From the NCBI RefSeq assembly GCF_020085105.1, contig NC_058052.1:12629233-12693232 (forward strand): a stretch of DNA of 64,000 nucleotides, written 5' to 3'. Origin of the DNA: Siniperca chuatsi. Its lineage: Eukaryota; Chordata; Actinopteri; Centrarchiformes; Sinipercidae. Under the pieces are notes generated by a model. That model worked only from the letters and a program-made list of their open reading frames with translations. It was not told the origin of the DNA and did not search any database. Position 1 is the stretch's first letter. Each line of letters starts with the position of its first letter. This document shows, in pieces, positions 51,259 through 62,800 of the stretch. Made by a program: the position numbers and the translations under genes.

Positions 51259-52578
51259 CTAACAAACATCATGCTCTACTCTCACTGTTATCTGGCCGTA
51301 GAAGAAAGTGGCCTGACGCTCATTGGTCAGAGCAGAGAAAGGTAATCTGCTGCCCTCTTGTGGCCGAGAGGGGACCTGCAGGCAGGCCGCCCTATCGCCA
51401 CCAGCAGCAGCATCTTGCCACAGGGAGCAGGACGGGGAGGTTTTTTCATGGTGACACACTTTGCATAGATCCTCAGAATGATGTTTGAAGTCAGTGCTAA
51501 CAGTAAAAATGGAGGAGGAATACTTGGAGTTATCACAGGTTGATGTCTCAGAGATGGAAGGTGTACCAGGATGGGTGGTGGTCAGAGTGCAGGGGTCACT
51601 GTTCCTGCCGTCATCTCCCTCTGCCCTGACCTCCCCTCCCCGGCCCACCACACTCCCCAGGCGTGCTCTTATTTTTTGCCTCAGTCCCTGCAGAGCGCCC
51701 TGGAAACGCTTGCTAAGCAGAGCGTACAGTAGTGGATTGATGTCAGAGTTCAGCAACACCAGCCAGTACGAAAAGGTAACAGCAGAGGGTGGGACGAGGC
51801 TGGATTGGCCTGAGATTGCAGTCTCTGTAGCCTGAACCAGGGCCACACCTATGTAAGGTGTCCAGCAGAGGAAGAAGGCTGAGATGACCAGGAAGAGACG
51901 CACCACTCCATGGTGGTTAAGGTGCTGCTGGGAGTTCTGCAGGGGTGGCTGGGAGGCACTCTGAGCCAGGAAGGAGAACAAACGTCTAGATGTAGGGTTA
52001 TTCTGCTCTGTAGCAGAATCAGGGAGAGCAGGGCTGATATAATCCCCCTGCTCTCTACTGACCTCAGACACAAACTGTCCACTTACATGATAGATCAGCT
52101 TCGAGGGGCTATGGAGGCTCCCACAGAGCTGCTGAGATGAATCACCAGCAGCGAAGGCAGAGCTTGGATTCCTGCTGCGCTGGACAGAGTCCTCCAATGT
52201 ATGAATCCTCCTGGCATGGCTGCGGGCCACCTTGACAATGTTCATGTAGCAGAAGAGGATGACCACTGCCGGTATGAGGTAGGAGAGGGCCGCCATGAAG
52301 GCCGTGTAGCTGGGACTGCTGGCCCAGTTGACTGCACAGCTGAACATGGGAACCACATAGCTGATGGAGCTCCAGCCCAGCAGAGGAGGGCAACTGGTGG
52401 CCAGAGCCTGCAGCCAGATCCACAGGACCACAGCACAGGTCCTCCACACTGTGCAGCGGGAGCTGTAACGCAGGCAGTCCATGATGGAGTGGTAGCGGTC
52501 GAGGGCAATAGCAGCTAATGTTAGTACAGAAGCTGTACAGTACACAGAGGAGGTGTAACCCACGTACAAACAGAGGTC
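51259..52578 (-). CDS. GPCR exon 3 (helices 3-7, C-tail)
   Basis: A long terminal exon from ctgacAG to TAG at 51259-51261, encoding 439 residues. It holds helix 3 with the DRY motif, helix 4 (VVLWIWLQALATS), loop 2 with its Cys, helix 5, a Ser/Gln-rich third loop, helix 6 (AFFLCWTPYIGVAL), helix 7 (SDINPLLYALL), amphipathic helix 8 (SKRFQGALQGL) and a long Thr/Ser-rich tail suited to phosphorylation. Confidence 0.9.
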   Translation of the reverse strand, partial: DLCLYVGYTSSVYCTASVLTLAAIALDRYHSIMDCLRYSSRCTVWRTCAVVLWIWLQALATSCPPLLGWSSISYVVPMFSCAVNWASSPSYTAFMAALSYLIPAVVILFCYMNIVKVARSHARRIHTLEDSVQRSRNPSSAFAAGDSSQQLCGSLHSPSKLIYHVSGQFVSEVSREQGDYISPALPDSATEQNNPTSRRLFSFLAQSASQPPLQNSQQHLNHHGVVRLFLVISAFFLCWTPYIGVALVQATETAISGQSSLVPPSAVTFSYWLVLLNSDINPLLYALLSKRFQGALQGLRQKIRARLGSVVGRGGEVRAEGDDGRNSDPCTLTTTHPGTPSISETSTCDNSKYSSSIFTVSTDFKHHSEDLCKVCHHEKTSPSCSLWQDAAAGGDRAACLQVPSRPQEGSRLPFSALTNERQATFFYGQITVRVEHDVC

Positions 52579-54272
52579 CTGTCAGACAGGAGAGAGACAG
52601 AATCTCATCACATGCACACTCACTGGATCAAAGGAAAACAAGTGTTATGACATAAGAGGTCAGCTTTAGGTCACGTCAAACACTAATGCTGTGATGTTAC
52701 ATGACTGTGAAGCATTTTATAGTACTGGACAGAGGTGACGTACAGTACAATCCACCCATCCACGGTTCATGATGGACAAAGCAACAAAAGGCATCACTCC
52801 GACGCCCACCAGGAGGTCGCTGATGGCCAGGTTCATGATCAGCACTGATGTCACCGAGTGGAAAGTCTTGGTTGCAGCCACAATAACAATGACAAGAATA
52901 TTACCTACACAGAAATACAACAACACACACAATGACACAGAGGTCAGACTGGTTGGATGCTAGACTTGACCATGCTAGATGCTAGACCATCTTTTCCACC
53001 TGTAACCCAGCAATAGAGACAGAGATCCACACAGTAGTAAACCTGTGATTTAATAACTGAATTCAGAAAATTGTGGACAGTCTGAATTTGATCTAAATAG
53101 TTCTGAATGGCAAGGAAAAAAGAAAGAAAAAAAATTCTATTTTGAGATGTTGATATTGTACTATACAGCACTGACCATGTTTGTTAATTAATAAGATGTA
53201 AAGGGTCAGTTTATCCAAGATACAATGCAGATAATTCAATCTGATATTATCAAAATACAATAGAGATGACGAATGGAATTTTGTTGGTGGTGCTAAATAA
53301 TTACATTTTAAAAATTCAACAGCTGTCTTTCCAGAAACAGCGTCCCCATTACTTCTGATCTTCAGACTGTTGTTTTTTCGAATAATCAATAAAGGTTCGT
53401 GGATCTAACTTTTTTTGCAAGAAATCACTTTGGCAGGCACAAATGTTAACAGAGTTAATAATAAAAGGTCATGAGTTTCTGACTTCCCAGTTACTCATCA
53501 AGTCTGCAGTCATAAATGTTAGCAAGTCATTAATACAGTGAAATGTGTCTAACTTTCAAATAAACCATGTCGTTTCAAATAGCAAATAAGCCTTTGATAA
53601 AAATGTTTTTATATTTCATTGTTTCTGAATACATTTTGGTCCAGATGCTCTGCAGCTCTTTTCCAGAAGGTCAGAGGTCATATGGTGAATTGGAGTGGTC
53701 TTTATGATGAGCTACAAAAGACACAGCAAATGTCATGCTGGAAGAGGATAAACAATAGCCAGAAGGATATTTCACAACCTGGCAACCTGACAATTGTTCT
53801 TATTAATGGATTATGACTGATCTATACAGCATTAGTAAATGATTTATTACCCATTAATAAAGCCAGTAGTTACAAACCATTTATAAAGGGTGCCTTATTA
53901 GAACAAATAAAATATTTTCCACTATGTCAATCATGTGTGATATCACTGAGGTTCTGCAACAAGGAAATATAATGTAAAATTGATTGCTTAACAGTGTGGA
54001 TATAAGCTTCTTATCAAAACATTTAAGAGAGACATTGTGTTTAAATTAGTAGAAAAGAATAGGAATTACAATTGGAAGTTGTGGGGATGCTTTAAAAAAT
54101 AAATAAAATGTCAACAGGTAATTCTACCTGTCACAGCGCCCAAACACATCAGCACCATGAGGATCTCCAGGACCAGCTGGGTCCGCCCGGACAGCTCTAC
54201 ACCCTCCGTCCAGCTTGCGTTGACTTCTGCTGCCGCATGCAGAGACAACCAGTAGCCATCCAGGTCATCCAT
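51259..54272 (-). CDS. Class A (rhodopsin-like) orphan G protein-coupled receptor, GPR161-like
   Basis: Joined exons 54128-54272, 52744-52904 and 51259-52578 encode 541 residues with seven helices and family hallmarks: N18 in an NAS glycosylation site, GN(49-50) with N1.50, D78 (2.50), C105 (3.25) paired with C183 in loop 2, DRY at 129-131, P205 in helix 5, CWTP at 340-343 and NPLLY at 383-387. C3.25 and R3.50 are exactly 25 residues apart, as the family requires. Position 3.32 is Ser, so it is not an aminergic receptor, and there is no retinal Lys in helix 7. Loop 3 is about 100 residues and the C-tail about 150. PPLLGWSS and VARSHARRIH recall GPR161 (PPLFGWSS, VARVKARKVH), but that is from memory. 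The ligand is unknown. It lies tail to tail with slc35f3 and about 0.8 kb downstream of the tarbp1 stop. Confidence 0.88.
52744..52904 (-). CDS. GPCR exon 2 (helices 1-2)
   Basis: The exon runs from tgtgtAG to act|GTACGT. It encodes NILVIVIVAATKTFHSVTSV and helix 2 with LAISDLLVGVGVMPFV, ending in the loop NRGWVDCT. A different donor nearby would break the frame; this one keeps phase 0 and joins DCT to DLC, placing Cys 3.25 correctly. Confidence 0.87.
52905..54127 (-). other. GPCR intron 1
   Basis: A 1.2-kb AT-rich intron between the exon with the start codon and exon 2. No other feature was recognised in it. Confidence 0.75.
54128..54272 (-). CDS. GPCR exon 1 (N-terminus and start of helix 1)
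   Basis: The exon begins at ATG 54272 (MDDLDGYWLSLHAAAEVNAS) and ends at gacaG|GTAGAA. The short acidic N-terminus has one N-glycosylation site and no signal peptide, as is usual for class A receptors. Helix 1 begins at about residue 31 and the intron falls inside the Gly codon just before the conserved Asn 1.50. Because it has no hydrophobic start and is short, it is easy to miss in gene prediction. Confidence 0.8.
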
Positions 54273-55108
54273 GTCCCACTCAGATAACTGCTATCCTCAC
54301 ATGATGAGCCATGTACACGCGTGACTTGATGGAAAAATGCTAATAATCATGAGTGTGATCAAATATACTCCCATCTGCTCCCCCTCTGATCAGACGGTCT
54401 GCAGGTAAAAGAAACTCCTTTTCTCTTTTAAGGGGAGGGAGGAGGATGAACGAGCACCTACTGTACCTTATTTAACCCCTTCACTGTTCCCTTTGTTGAT
54501 TCAATTTCTACCCAAAATAAATAAAAACAACATGTACATAAAATGGATACTAATGTCAAAGTTTTATTTATTCAACAGTTTCAAAAAACATTTATGCAAT
54601 AAAAAAATTGGGAACACATTAAATTATGCCTATCAACAAAAGCAGCATTTATATAGCATGTATAACAGTTTCATGGGTATGGACATTATAGTCCAGTCCT
54701 GGACTAGGCAAAAACTAATTGGCAAAAGGCAAAAACTAATTGCTCACATAAACAAGATACTTCCTCCTCAAAGGGGAAAAATTCCATTTATGCTTCTGCT
54801 CTGCCGACACAGAGATTGCCTCCATTAATATAACAGCATGCCCAGTGGAATATTTAGATGTAATAACCAGAACCAATCTCTATTTATGACTCTCATTAAA
54901 AGGCACAAGAACAGTACTGATGACTGCTGAGTACATTAAAACCTGAAAGGATAGCGTCCTATAAAGACAGAACATGAAATTCCTAGCAGCTTCATGTACA
55001 GTAGCTGTCCCGCAACACTTTACACACCTGCTACCAGAGAGGAGCAAGTAAGGTCAACATCTGGACACCAGATGTCATGTCCATGGGACTGCACTGCTGC
55101 TTTCTTCT
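54273..55108. other. Spacer between tarbp1 and the GPCR gene
   Basis: The spacer contains the tarbp1 3' UTR (to about 54563) and then only about 290 bases before the receptor ATG. On the minus strand there is a TATA-like run (ttaaataagg) at about 54465-54475, which might serve the receptor. No coding sequence. Confidence 0.5.
54563..54568 (-). other. tarbp1: Candidate poly(A) signal of tarbp1
   Basis: The minus strand reads AATAAATAAAAC here, about 540 bases past the tarbp1 stop and about 290 bases before the receptor start codon. It is the first strong AATAAA I found downstream of the stop. Confidence 0.45.
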
Positions 55109-55289
55109 TCAGCTGCGTTTTGAGTTGACTTCAGCTGAGCCAGAGGTGAGATGTTGCCGTGTATATTCCCAAATCAGCAGGGCAGCGCTCACATGCACGT
55201 TGAGTGAACGGATGACCCCTTGTTGAGGGATCTCCACACACACGTCAAACATCTGGAGTAAATTGGCAGGAATACCTTCTCGTTCATTG
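55109..55289 (-). CDS. tarbp1: tarbp1 last coding exon, SAM-binding knot
   Basis: It follows a T-rich tract (ccttcAG) and ends with the stop at 55109. It encodes [40 protein letters not shown] and a divergent hydrophilic tail. These are motifs 2 and 3, which form the trefoil knot and bind S-adenosylmethionine. It is separated from the previous exon by a 2-kb intron. Confidence 0.95.
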
Positions 55290-58200
55290 CTGAAGGGAAA
55301 GAAAAAAACAGTATACTGTGGACTGAGTGGGACAAAGTAACAGGAAAATTTAGCATCAAGCATACATTAATGTCTGGACAACAGATTTTTCATGTTTGGT
55401 GTGGAGTTATTTCGTGCTGATATTTAATATCTTTAAAGGAATAATTCAATATTTTTGAAAATATGCTTATTCGCTTTCTTGCCAAGATTTAGTTGAGAAG
55501 ATTAATACCATTCTCATGTCTGCACAATAAATATAGAGCTAGAGCCAGCAGCCAGTTAGCTTAGCTCAGCGGTAAAACCACAACCTTTGTTTCTAAACTT
55601 GTGTTTGTATGGATTAAACAAATAAGATATGCCGTGTTAATGAGAGATTTAGAGGTGCTGGTAGGCGTATTTTGTTCTGTTTTGACAGAGATAACTGTAT
55701 CCCCCTATTTCCAGGCTCTAGCTACATGTTTAGCGTATGGACATGAGAGTGGTATCAATCTTTTCATCCTACTATCAGCAAGATAACACATTAGCATATT
55801 TCCATATTCATAAAATTACTCCATATTATTCCTTTCAATTTGATGATTATCATGCCTTCTATGGAAAGAATTCAGTGTTTAGGCTATCTCAAACTTTTAT
55901 TCTCGTCAGGGAGGAGAATTTACAGGGACATGAAAAAAACACACTGAAATCCAAACTGACCTCAACAGAGGGTTTCTCACCCTGTCTTTTCAAAAGCAGG
56001 GGACATCTGGGATGCACTACTCTGTTTTGCATACTAATTTACAACACTTACTGAAATGTATTAAAAATGTCAAGAAAATCAATTCCACTGCAGGATTTAC
56101 ATTAGAATGTGCATCATTGGCAACACTGAATTCCTGATATCTGATATATAACATCAGACCATCTGTTTTTTTCAGTCTAACCCTGATATGTATCATATAC
56201 GCCACAATCAACATTTTTTGTCAGTGTGTTTTTAATTTCAGCTTTCATTTGCTTTAATGATGCTATACAGTTGATTTAATTTAAGAACCCTTACCATGAG
56301 CGGCCAAGTTAATCCTTCATTTTCTCAAGTCCTTACAATTATAACGAATAAGCTTTTTATACAGATGACTCATGAGCTCAGGTCCAACAGCAATTCAAAC
56401 CGTAATCAACTGAGTATATACTGAGATCCAGCAATATGGGCCGTGCAAAGCAAACATAAAGAGGTAATGAGTTTGCATTCAATGAGTCTACAGAGGGTGC
56501 CACACAGTAAGAAAGCATGACTTGATGAGCTACACTTATAGTGAGTGCAACTGGGCAAGATAATAGCGATCTGATGAGAGATTAGACCCGGGCCGTGCTG
56601 TGCTGTGCTGTGGAGAGCACAGCTGGTGAAAGCACTCAAGATTCAGCTCACACACAGGGTGTTTAAGCTAACAGCGCTGCTCATACCTCTGTGACTGAAC
56701 AGGGTAAAACAAAACAGGACACCTACACAGACGTGACAAATATTAATATTTCCCTCTCTGCCAGCACATTTAGAGAGGAGAGTGAATCATCAACGACTGT
56801 CGCAAACTGCACAATCTTAGAATTACAGTTATTTTCATTCCTCAGTAGCTATAATTGGTTTAATAAAATAATTTTTTGCGTCCCGTTGACCTAACTGATG
56901 AAAGCCACAAGGCAGCATCACGACTCAAACTACACTAAATGAAGGTTAAGGTTTTTCTGCTGCTGTCATCTCACTGCTTGTATTGGTTTGTGTGATATAT
57001 TTCCTGTGCTCTCCTCCTCAGGGAGCGCCAATTACAGCCCAGCATGCCCCGACAGGTACACCATGGAGAGGAGAGGCGCAGGCCCCGCAGGGAAACACAC
57101 CAAACAGGTGAGATAACATTAAATAGCCTCGTCAGCTCCCATCTTCATCTGTGTGAGAGTCACAGGGGCATGGGAAGATAGAAGCTTGCATGCATTTATG
57201 CACAACTGGTTGTGTGTAGGTTAACACACTGATGAAAAAAAAGGATATTTTGACTTAACTTGACTGTAAGATAGAGTATTTAATGCTGTCATACCCCAGA
57301 AGGAGCAGGGTCTTCTCAGGGAACTGGTAGTCCTGGAGGCTCTGACTGTTGGCTGTCTGCTCCACTCCAACAATACAGTACCCTTCACTCTTCTTTACCT
57401 GCAGGAAGTCAATGAGCTCCATTGGCTTCACCTGATGGACAGATACAGTTTATAATCTTAGAGATGATGTAAATGAACTTTTCATTTCAAATAATAATTC
57501 AAACATTCGAAGATGTTGACAGTTTTTTTGGTCCCAGCAGAACAGACAGCCATTAGGAGAACAACATCTGCTCTATTGGCTTCGGCATCCAACTGTTCTG
57601 GCTGCTGCGTGCTCTTGATGATGATCTTGACTGAGATCTTTTTAACCCTATGCTAAACAGGTCAAATCAGTTTCTCAGGTTTAAGGTCTATCTTAAAGAC
57701 AGAGTAGACATTGTGATCACTGGAGTGAAATGTGAGAGCGTTTTATGCACTTCACCTCTAACAGAGGAAGCCACAGCTCAGACGAGACGCTCAGGGACTG
57801 AAAGTGTTTGTCGCTGACATGGCGGAGGCTATCCAGAACCAGAGCGCTGGCACCAAAGATCTCACAGGTCCTGCACAGACCTAGAACAACCAAACAAATG
57901 AGGACAAAGTGACATCTATCTAAATATGAACTTTGAATTGCCACAATATCAACCTGTGTTTTTTTTTTACATTATCTGTGGCAGTGATGACTCAGTATAA
58001 AACGGCAACCAGTCTATCATCATGGGCACAGAGAGATTTAAAAAGCTACACCTGTAATGGCAATTGAGTGGGAGATTTCAAGTAAAACATTGACAGAATG
58101 GCCAAGCTAATGTTCTTGCTTAGATCATCCAGTATCAATATTGGTTTTGAAAATGGGTCTTTTCCTCTATAAACAAAATTCTGATTGACTCAGCCCTTTA

Positions 58201-59815
58201 TCATCTGAGACAAAAGCAATGGAGTACACTTGCTGGACATTCCCTGTCTAAACTCTGATAAGAGGGCTCAAGTGATTGGTTTTAGTGGCAGCTGTGTTTG
58301 ATCTCTTTGCCCAGATCACCAAACAAAAGCCTGTCATTTTAGTTTTTCACAATATTACACAAATCAAGGAGAAATTTACATTTTAGTATTATTTCCATTA
58401 AGTAATGTAATTTGTTGTGCTGCTCCTGACCTCCTAAATTGGTGGGCTTGTCAATAAGTGAGGCTACCACCAGCAGGGCGCCATGCAGTTTGCCCAGTCG
58501 AGCAGCCCTCTGTTGTGGAACCAGCTGAAGTTCAGGCTCCTGCTCCTGGATCCCCAGCCTCCAGGGAGTGATCTTCTTCTGCACCTCGGCCCAGCGGTCC
58601 TCCTTACTCTGCTCACCTGGGAGATACAACACCATGACCACTCAATCAGAGACCAGGTAAGATTATGGTATGTTGTATCAAGTAGTAACTGCTTGTGAGA
58701 GGTGCTACTGTACTTTTGTCTTGCTGGATCCAGTCTCCAGGCTGGAGCTGGCTCAGGTCAGGAGCAGGATTTCTCAAAGGAAAAGATGGACTTTCAGAAA
58801 AACATGACAGTTTCTCAAACTTCCAGGGTGGAATCCACTCATCATCGGCCAACTCTGACAGACTGGGAAAAGTATAGAATATGGTCTAGGAAAACAAAAC
58901 AAAGAAGGAAAATAAGTATGTTATTACACTGTGTTACTGTATTTTAGAAGGCTTCATCTGTTTAGCAGAAACATACTGGCACACCTCAACACTGTAATCC
59001 CTGATAGGATCAAAGGCACCAAAGAAGAAGTGCTCCTGAATCCTCATCCAGTTCTTGTTGGCATTTCTAAATGGTGAGACAAAGAGCAAATACATACTCC
59101 GATAAATGCATTGGCATACTACAACAAACTTTTTGCAATTGTTGTAGTTGTTCTGCTCTCACCCAGTGCTCTGCATGGCCTCAGCCTGGTTCAGACAGGC
59201 CTTGATCACAGTGGACAGCCCTCCTAAACCATCGGCCCCTTCCTCCGCCTGGACTTCAGCCAAGTTCCACACCCTCTTCAGGGCCAGTAACGCATACAGG
59301 CGCACGCTGAAGTTATGGTTGAAACACCACTGCAGGATAATGTCCAGCGCTTTACGCAACTGCACAGCCTTAAACACACAGGGAGAGAGGTCTTGTAGAT
59401 ACTGAGAGGCAATGCAAGGAGAATGGTGTTTGAGTGGAGAAAAAACATCAAAGGGTTTACCTTATTCTTAAGATTAGGAATGATGACATCGAAATGTACC
59501 AGGACTGACAGGAAGGTGCAACTGCTTGTCTTTGTCTTTTCATGATCCTGTAGAGAAAACAGAGAAATGGGTCAGTAATTTAACTATTTCACTCATAATT
59601 TTCTCAGTATTTTCTGGTAGATAGGTGTCCAGAGTGGGAGCTCACCATGTTGAAGCAGGCCCAAAAGCTGTCTATGTGTTGTGGATAGTGGACGAGGATC
59701 AGAATCATCATCCACTCGATCAGGTATTTGACTGAGGCCTGGTTACTGCAGAAGCCAGCTTCAAACACACTGTTCAGCAAAGTGGCAACAAACTCCTGTT
59801 TGTGCACGCACACGT

Positions 59816-59849
<34 letters not shown>

Positions 59850-62800
59850 ACCTTCTGAGTGGTTATTTCCTGTGTGATTGTAAGTGTGAGTGTAATTATC
59901 TTACCTCTCTGAGTTTGGGCAACAAAAGCAGAAGTGTTTGCCATACTCTGTTTTTGACACGATGTTGCAGGGAGTTGCTATAGTAACGCACTTTTGACTT
60001 TGATATTTCATTATCCTGGAGAGATGGGGTGGAAGGAGATCATGGAAAATGGTGTTAAGTGTTGTAAAATTAGCTATAACTGATGCTAACTCAATATCTT
60101 AATGAAAAAATGCCCTACATGCCAAGTGCCATTCAGAATATCATATAGCAAAACAAGAATTTGTTGCCATACATAAACAAAGTACAAAAAAATTATATAT
60201 TGTTTGCAAATAAGAGCCTGGCTCATCTTTACCTCTGCTCTTTTAAGCTGGGGATGAAAACATTAGAGGAGGGGTTGAGATATTTTTTAGGTTGCAATAC
60301 GAATGTAAACTATTCTCAGATGAAAACAAAAAAACAAAAAAAAAATCAAGATTCATGGGACACACATCTTTAAAACTAATCTTAGTGCTTAGGCAATAAC
60401 TAAGTTTTCTTGTTTACTGACTTTCAATGGTATTGTGCCTATTGGGATTTTGTTTTACAAGAATGTGTTTAAATGAATGATTTCAAGAAAAATGAACATA
60501 ATTTAAAAAAAACAGTTTACAGTTTTTGAGGTGAAGAGTTGAACATGAATTACATTATTCTTTGAGTAATTTTGCATACATTTGCCATATCATACTATAC
60601 TTCTATATTGGAAAAAAATATCCATTTTGTGACACTAATTTCAACTGTATCACACAGCCCAAAATAATCTATAGCCTACCCTTTTCACCAAATCCATAAC
60701 TAGTTCCTCTATCAGTCTTTCATGCTGCAGATTAGAGGAATCCAGGCGACTGAGGAAAGCCAGTACACATGTGCGGGGCAACTGATCGTCCCTGTTATCA
60801 CTGGAAAATAAAAGCAGCAGTTCAACTGTGAAAACATCTGCACAGCAAGAGAGACCTCTAGTGGCACTATTTAAAACCACAGTCAAAAAGGAGCAAGTTA
60901 CCACACATTGCAACAAAGAGAACTGCAGTTCACCTTGTAATTGCGACATTGGCAGCACACTCTTCACCGAGTTGCTCCACATATGTTTGGACATCCTGGA
61001 TGAGCCTTTGGAAGAACAAGATGAAACAGTTAAAAAAGCTCTGAGAAACAATTGAACAAATCTGAGAAATGTTGTTGAGAGTTACCGTTGATCTCTTCTG
61101 AACACTGGTCCATAGACACAAGCCTCAGTGAGTATATTGATGTGGCTGAAAACACTAGAAAACACAATGTCAGCCGTGTCATTGCTGCCTCGGCCTGTGG
61201 GCAGCCACGTCTGACAGCAGTGTTGAAGCAGCACGCCGAACACTCCACTCTTTGACTGAGACAGCTCCATCAGCTCAATGGCAATCTAAAAACAATCACA
61301 CAAAACCGCTACATATATACTGTACATTATATATTATAGAAAATGTACGTTGAAAGAGCAAATCACCATATCCCTTCCTTTCTAATTCAACCAGCCCGAT
61401 TTTTATCACCTGTTTCAAGGTGGCCATCAGTGTCGGAGCATGAGTGTCTGTCAGTTCGAGCAGTTTATGGTGGAAGGCCACGGAGATGAAGCCTTTCAGG
61501 GCCGGCCAGAAGTCATGAGCGTTGTTGCTCAGCCCCTGCACCAGCTGCCAGCTCAGAGTCACAGCCTCCACACAGAGGGCCTCCTCATAAAGTAGTAACT
61601 GGGATCAAAACATCACCAAACCAGACACTTCATCAGAAACACACTTTATCAGACATTACCTTAGTTTTTGTAAGACATTCTTCATATTATAACTGCAAGG
61701 AACTCCTTGTTATATGTAAACACCTCATTTCAGTTGGTACATTTTTACCTAAAGAGACTCACTTGTGGCAGCACTGTCTCCATAAAGGTGAGCACAGGCA
61801 GCACCAGGTCACTAGGCAGCAGAGCCAGGGCCTCCACACTGCAGCTCAGAGCAGCCTTGAGAGCGTTGGACGCTCTGGAAATCTCTACAGACTCGGGAAT
61901 CCCGACAGCCCTAATCAGGAAGCTCAGACAAATCCACTGGTCCCGCATAAAATTGGCAGCAATGCGTCCCCAGTCCTGCAGCAGAGGACCCTGCAAATCA
62001 CTAAAGAAAAACATGTACTTTATCATGCCAGGCTGGCGCAAAGGGAGTGTATACTTTTATTCTGAATAGTTTTTTCATCATGCATTTTAAGGCTTACTAA
62101 ATACTCTAAGCAGACTTTCGCTGACCTTGAACCGTCTCCTGTCTGTGGTTTTTGCAGGCGTTTATTGAAGTTTCCCAGAGAGAACAGACTTTGGGAGGAA
62201 GATGACACTGAATTGTAGAAGTAGTCATTCAGTGATTTCAGTACAGAAATGGTCTCTGATTGCATGCCAGTCACCTCCTGCTCCATAAGACCACATACCG
62301 TAGCTAGGGATGCCATAGCAACCGCTCTAGCCACCTGGTTCGCCACAGAGTGGATCTGGTGATGGGAAAACAATCAGTATTGAATAATAAAGCAACCCAA
62401 CTGATTTATGAAATCCCTGCCTGATGACTAGGGCTTGTATATTCCGCTTTGTACCTGCTGGCTTCGTTCTTGGAGGACCTTGAGGCTGTACTTGATGAGT
62501 TTAGGGAAATAGGTCTGCTGAATTTTATTGTGGCACTGTGGTGTAGAGCTGTACATGACCACCAGCTGCCTCAGGACACACAGATACAGCTCTGCCCGCT
62601 CCACATCACACAGCTGTAAAAAAAAAACAAACAAAAAAAAAAACAGCACATGTACATGCAGAGCTAGCCACTAGGGGCATCTATGCTAATTGGACTGATG
62701 GTGACTTGCTTGACTTGCTGTTTACCTCCTGCAGCTCCCCAAACAGCTGCCTCAAGATAAACTCCTGGATTGGATCGACAACTTTAAAAATTAGCTTCTC

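Larger units (their letters stand above)
55290..57294 (-). other. Last tarbp1 intron
   Basis: A 2-kb intron holding the repeat at 55441-55805 and the exon-like plus-strand island at 57022-57107. Open frames in it are short and unsupported. Confidence 0.7.

Noticed and set aside
51485..52518. Plus-strand open frames of 76-116 codons over the GPCR
   Set aside because: They are antisense shadows of the receptor's long last exon.
52744..52904. Other possible donors near the end of GPCR exon 2 (for example att|GTACTG and tac|GTCACC)
   Set aside because: They would break phase with exon 3 or shift the Cys 3.25 spacing; only act|GTACGT keeps the frame and canonical spacing.
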